In this document: positions 59,839-64,000 of the stretch, piece by piece | Layout: every line of letters begins with the position of its first letter | How positions within the stretch are numbered: the stretch's first letter is position 1 | From: CANNDT01 sp945876205 | Lineage (GTDB): Bacteria; Acidobacteriota; Vicinamibacteria; Vicinamibacterales; UBA2999 | Assembly: GCA_947503365.1 (NCBI GenBank) | Contig: CANNDT010000007.1 | Location: 1 to 64,000 of the forward strand | Direction: 5' to 3' | DNA: 64,000 nucleotides | Made by a program: the position numbers and the translations under genes | Notes under the pieces: generated by a model | Told to the model about the DNA's origin: nothing | Database searches by the model: none | What the model saw: the letters and a program-made list of their open reading frames with translations, nothing else

Positions 59839-60642
59839 TCAGGCCCGCCTGTCGCGGGTCATCGGATCGAGCCGATCCCGCAATCCATCTCCCAGGAAGT
59901 TGAACCCGAGCACGAGCACCGCAATCGCGATGCCCGGAAAGATGGTCAGGTGCGGCGCGTCGAGCAGATGCCCTCGCCCGTAGCTGAGCATCGTGCCCCA
60001 GCTTGGCGTCGGCGGCTGCACGCCCAGACCGAGAAAACTGAGCGCCGCCTCCGCGAGGATCGCGCCGCCCATGCCCAGCGTGGCCTGCACCGTGACGGCG
60101 GGCAGCGTCGTCGGAATCACATGGCGCGCGAGGATCCGCGGCGTGGTCGCCCCCAGCGCCTTGGCCGCCTGCACGAACTCGAGCTCACGCGAGCGCAGCA
60201 CTTGCCCGCGGACCAGTCGCGCGTAGCCCACCCAGCCGATCAGCGACAACGCCAGCACCACGTTCGTCAGGCTCGGCCCAAGGACCGCGACGAGCGCGAT
60301 CGCCAGCAGCAGGCCGGGAAAGGCCAGCAGGATATCCACGATCCGGCTGATCGCTTCGTCGATGCGTCCGCCGTAATACCCGGCGATCGAGCCGAGGACG
60401 ATGCCGACGAGCGACGATACGCTGACGACGACGAGGCCGACCATCAGCGAGATGCGGGCGCCCGACAGGACGCGGGCGAAGATGTCGCGGCCCAATTCGT
60501 CCAGCCCGAACCAATGCAAACCAGTTGGCCCCTCGAGTCTCAGCGCTAGTTCCTGCGACGCGGGATCGAACGGCGCGAGCCACGGTCCGAAGACCGCCGC
60601 GAGCACCGTCACCAGGACGATGACGCCGCCTAGCCGCGCCAT
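59839..60642 (-). CDS. ABC transporter permease, DppC/OppC type
   Basis: 267 residues, about six membrane helices. N-terminal OppC-type segment WFGLDELGRDIFARVLSGARISL, and the cytoplasmic EAA loop (EFVQAAKALGATTPRILARHVIP) that docks the ATPase. It belongs to the peptide/nickel family. No binding protein or ATPase genes are in the window; two permeases alone are unusual. Confidence 0.9.
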   Translation of the reverse strand: MARLGGVIVLVTVLAAVFGPWLAPFDPASQELALRLEGPTGLHWFGLDELGRDIFARVLSGARISLMVGLVVVSVSSLVGIVLGSIAGYYGGRIDEAISRIVDILLAFPGLLLAIALVAVLGPSLTNVVLALSLIGWVGYARLVRGQVLRSRELEFVQAAKALGATTPRILARHVIPTTLPAVTVQATLGMGGAILAEAALSFLGLGVQPPTPSWGTMLSYGRGHLLDAPHLTIFPGIAIAVLVLGFNFLGDGLRDRLDPMTRDRRA

Positions 60643-60645
60643 CGG

Positions 60646-61566
60646 CTACTCATAGCGAATCCGCGGATCGAGCACGCCGTAGACCAGGTCGGTGAGCAGG
60701 TTCATCGCCACGTAGGTCACGGCGATGAGCAGGATGCAGCCCTGCACGAGCGGGTAGTCGCGGAAGCCGATCGACTGAATGAGCAGACGGCCGATCCCCG
60801 GCCACGCGAAGACCGTTTCGGTGATCACCGCTCCGGTCAGCACGGCGCCGAACTGGAGGCCGATCAGCGTGACGACCGGGATGAGGCTGTTCCGAAACGC
60901 GTGATGCATCACCGAGCGCCAGCGGGAGGCGCCTCGAGCGCGTGCCGCCTGCACGTACGGTTCGCGCAGCTCCTCGAGAAGGGTTGCGCGGGTCATCCTC
61001 GCGAGGATGGCGGCCAGGGCCGCGCCGAGCGAGATCGCCGGAAGGATCAGGTGCGCAGGCGTACCACGGCCTGATACAGGCAGCCATCCGAGCTCGATTG
61101 AAAAGACGATCGCGAGAAGCGGACCGAGCCAGAAATTCGGCACCGAGACGCCGACCAGCGACAAGGTCGTGGCGGCGTGATCGATCGCCGTCCCCCGTCC
61201 CACCGCCGCCGCAATACCGAGCGGAATCGAGAAGGCGATCGACACCAGCATCGCCGCGGCCGCCAGCTCGAAGGTCGCCGGAAGCCGTTCGAGGATCGCC
61301 TGCGTGACCGGTTGGCTCGTCCGCAGCGAGGTGCCGAGATCCCCGCGCACGGCGCCGCCGAGAAAGGCGCCGTACTGCTCGAGCAGTGGACGATCGAGAC
61401 CGAGCCTGGCGCGCAGCGCCGCGACATCCTCTTGCGACGCCGTCTCGCCGAGCATCGCCAGCGCCGGGTCGCCTGGTATCAGGTGAATCAGTGAGAAGAC
61501 CAGCGTGGCGACGCCGAGCAGCACCGGAATCGTGAGCACAAGTCGCCGTGCGAGAAACCGCAGCAC
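60646..61566 (-). CDS. ABC transporter permease, DppB/OppB type
   Basis: 306 residues, about six membrane helices. N-terminus MLRFLARRLVLTIPVLLGVATLVFSLIHL and IPGDPA are diagnostic of DppB/OppB; EAA-type loop PYVQAARARGASRWRSVMHH. The gene is 3 bp upstream of the DppC-like gene; the pair forms the membrane channel of a dipeptide, oligopeptide or nickel importer. Confidence 0.9.
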   Translation of the reverse strand: MLRFLARRLVLTIPVLLGVATLVFSLIHLIPGDPALAMLGETASQEDVAALRARLGLDRPLLEQYGAFLGGAVRGDLGTSLRTSQPVTQAILERLPATFELAAAAMLVSIAFSIPLGIAAAVGRGTAIDHAATTLSLVGVSVPNFWLGPLLAIVFSIELGWLPVSGRGTPAHLILPAISLGAALAAILARMTRATLLEELREPYVQAARARGASRWRSVMHHAFRNSLIPVVTLIGLQFGAVLTGAVITETVFAWPGIGRLLIQSIGFRDYPLVQGCILLIAVTYVAMNLLTDLVYGVLDPRIRYE

Positions 61567-61575
61567 GTCGTCATT

Positions 61576-61992
61576 CTACCGATCCCGGAACGGATTCAGG
61601 CAGTGGATCCCGGTCCGGGCGACGTCTTTCGTGTTTCGCGTCACGAGCGTGAGCCCATGTATCTTCGCCGTTGCCGCAAGAAGTGCGTCGATGACCGGCA
61701 GAGACTGCCCCGCGTTCATGCGTCCCCACTCCTCGGCAACGGCCTTGTCGACCGGCAGCAGTCGCTCGCTGAAGCCGTCGACAAGACCGCGCAGCCAGCG
61801 GTTGAGTACGCGCGCCGTATCAGGATCGCGCCGCTCGACGCTCTCGACGCCGCGCCGCAGCTCACCCACCGTGAGCACGCTCAGAAAGACATCGGCATCG
61901 GCCACCTCGGAGAACCAGCCGACTACACCCGCGTTCGCGCGCGGACCCTTGCGCAGTTCCGAAACGATGTTCGTGTCGACCAGGTAGCTCAC
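61576..61992 (-). CDS. fitB: PIN-domain toxin, FitB/VapC type
   Basis: 138 residues. PIN catalytic residues D6 (YLVDTNIVSEL), E44 (VLTVGELRRG), D102 (LPVIDALLAATA) and D123 (TRNTKDVARTG). The FitB-like GELRRGVE and NPF end are typical. The gene overlaps its antitoxin by 4 bp. Target RNA unknown. Confidence 0.88.
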   Translation of the reverse strand: MSYLVDTNIVSELRKGPRANAGVVGWFSEVADADVFLSVLTVGELRRGVESVERRDPDTARVLNRWLRGLVDGFSERLLPVDKAVAEEWGRMNAGQSLPVIDALLAATAKIHGLTLVTRNTKDVARTGIHCLNPFRDR

Positions 61993-62222
61993 AAGCGAAC
62001 CTTGCGCCCCTTGTCCTGCACGCGCGCGAAATCGGCGTCGTCGCCTCCGGCCGGCATATCAAGGAGGCACTCCTTGAATGACCGGTGCTTTCGATGCGTC
62101 AGCAGCGCGGCGCGCAGAATTTCCCGATGCTCCGCCTCGGTCGACCGGCCATGCTCCGCCGCCCGCCGGCGGAGCCGCGCCACGATCTCGTCGTCCAGGT
62201 CACGCACGATCAATTGCGCCAT
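61989..62222 (-). CDS. fitA: FitA-type antitoxin
   Basis: 77 residues. MAQLIVRDLDDEIVARLRRR at the start is the ribbon-helix-helix domain of FitA/VapB antitoxins (DLDDE, ARLRRRAAEHGRSTEAEHR). The C-terminal tail FKECLLDMPAGGDDADF binds the toxin. Start at 62222 (the ATG shares the palindrome); longer upstream in-frame codons are rejected. The 19-bp palindrome overlapping the start is a likely operator. Confidence 0.85.
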   Translation of the reverse strand: MAQLIVRDLDDEIVARLRRRAAEHGRSTEAEHREILRAALLTHRKHRSFKECLLDMPAGGDDADFARVQDKGRKVRL

Positions 62223-62239
62223 GCTATCAATGATAGCAT
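62221..62239. promoter_or_regulatory. 19-bp palindrome at the fitAB start
   Basis: ATGCTATCAATGATAGCAT is a perfect palindrome with 9-bp arms and one central base. It includes part of the antitoxin start codon. Ribbon-helix-helix antitoxins bind such sites; autorepression is likely. No clear -35 box was found. Confidence 0.55.
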
Positions 62240-62257
62240 CGGTCAGCTGTCTATGGC

Positions 62258-64000
<1,743 letters not shown>

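Overview
The window is a dense, GC-rich bacterial chromosome segment (roughly two thirds G+C by eye). It has about 66 protein genes, very short intergenic gaps and many 1-4 nt start/stop overlaps. Gene content (HspR-type regulator, branched-chain and Trp/Tyr operons, 3-oxoacid CoA-transferase, ECF sigma/anti-sigma pair, SpoIVB-type S55 protein without a sporulation context) and many interspersed palindromes suggest an Acidobacteriota member, perhaps class Vicinamibacteria. That assignment is inference from recall, not a database result. No rRNA, tRNA, CRISPR array, insertion sequence or phage gene was recognised.

Layout. 1-1318: the 3' end of an unknown gene and a TerC-family membrane protein. 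1418-8518: a heat-shock/proteostasis run, hspR-cbpA-clpB-ftsH, followed by a DisA_N-like protein. 8672-14032: a receiver-only response regulator and the ilvBNCD operon on the minus strand. 14213-17922: a glycine-zipper lipoprotein, a diguanylate cyclase, a CoA-binding protein and a GT39-type membrane glycosyltransferase. 17909-24524 (minus): GlcD-like oxidase, aminotransferase, coaD, rsmD, recG and a small exported protein. 24658-33317 (plus): lexA, a DUF3467 protein, nth, a zincin, rsmA, RNase J, ftsK and an AMIN-type amidase. 33359-42203: pepA with a small membrane protein, a PKD protein/unknown/GT4 set, an SMP-30-like lipoprotein, a JAMM protease, thiolase plus CoA-transferase, and a VapBC module. 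42208-52929 (minus): a large aromatic amino acid operon. 53047-57138: an S55 peptidase-like protein and a beta-propeller protein. 57086-62222: anti-sigma/ECF sigma, a TPR protein, two ABC permeases and a FitAB-like toxin-antitoxin pair. 62258 to the window end: a sigma54-dependent activator cut by the edge.

The most interesting signal is upstream of the aromatic operon. A TTGACA/TACTGT promoter leads into a 31-codon leader reading frame with three consecutive Trp codons. A mutually exclusive antiterminator/terminator pair follows, ending in a 12-bp stem and U-run directly before the first structural gene. This is a classical trp attenuator, and it appears to control aroD(E'), trpE, trpG, trpD, trpC, trpF, trpB, trpA, chorismate mutase and DAHP synthase, and perhaps tyrA. 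The first structural gene is itself odd: an AroD-AroE fusion whose shikimate dehydrogenase part seems to have lost its middle, including the NADP-binding domain, while keeping both ends.

The second theme is repeats. At least seven families of short palindromic or tandem repeats occupy intergenic gaps. Some have entered coding sequence in frame: the last ~19 codons of trpC, a loop in the GT39 protein, the linker of the AMIN amidase and a segment of the DisA_N-like protein.
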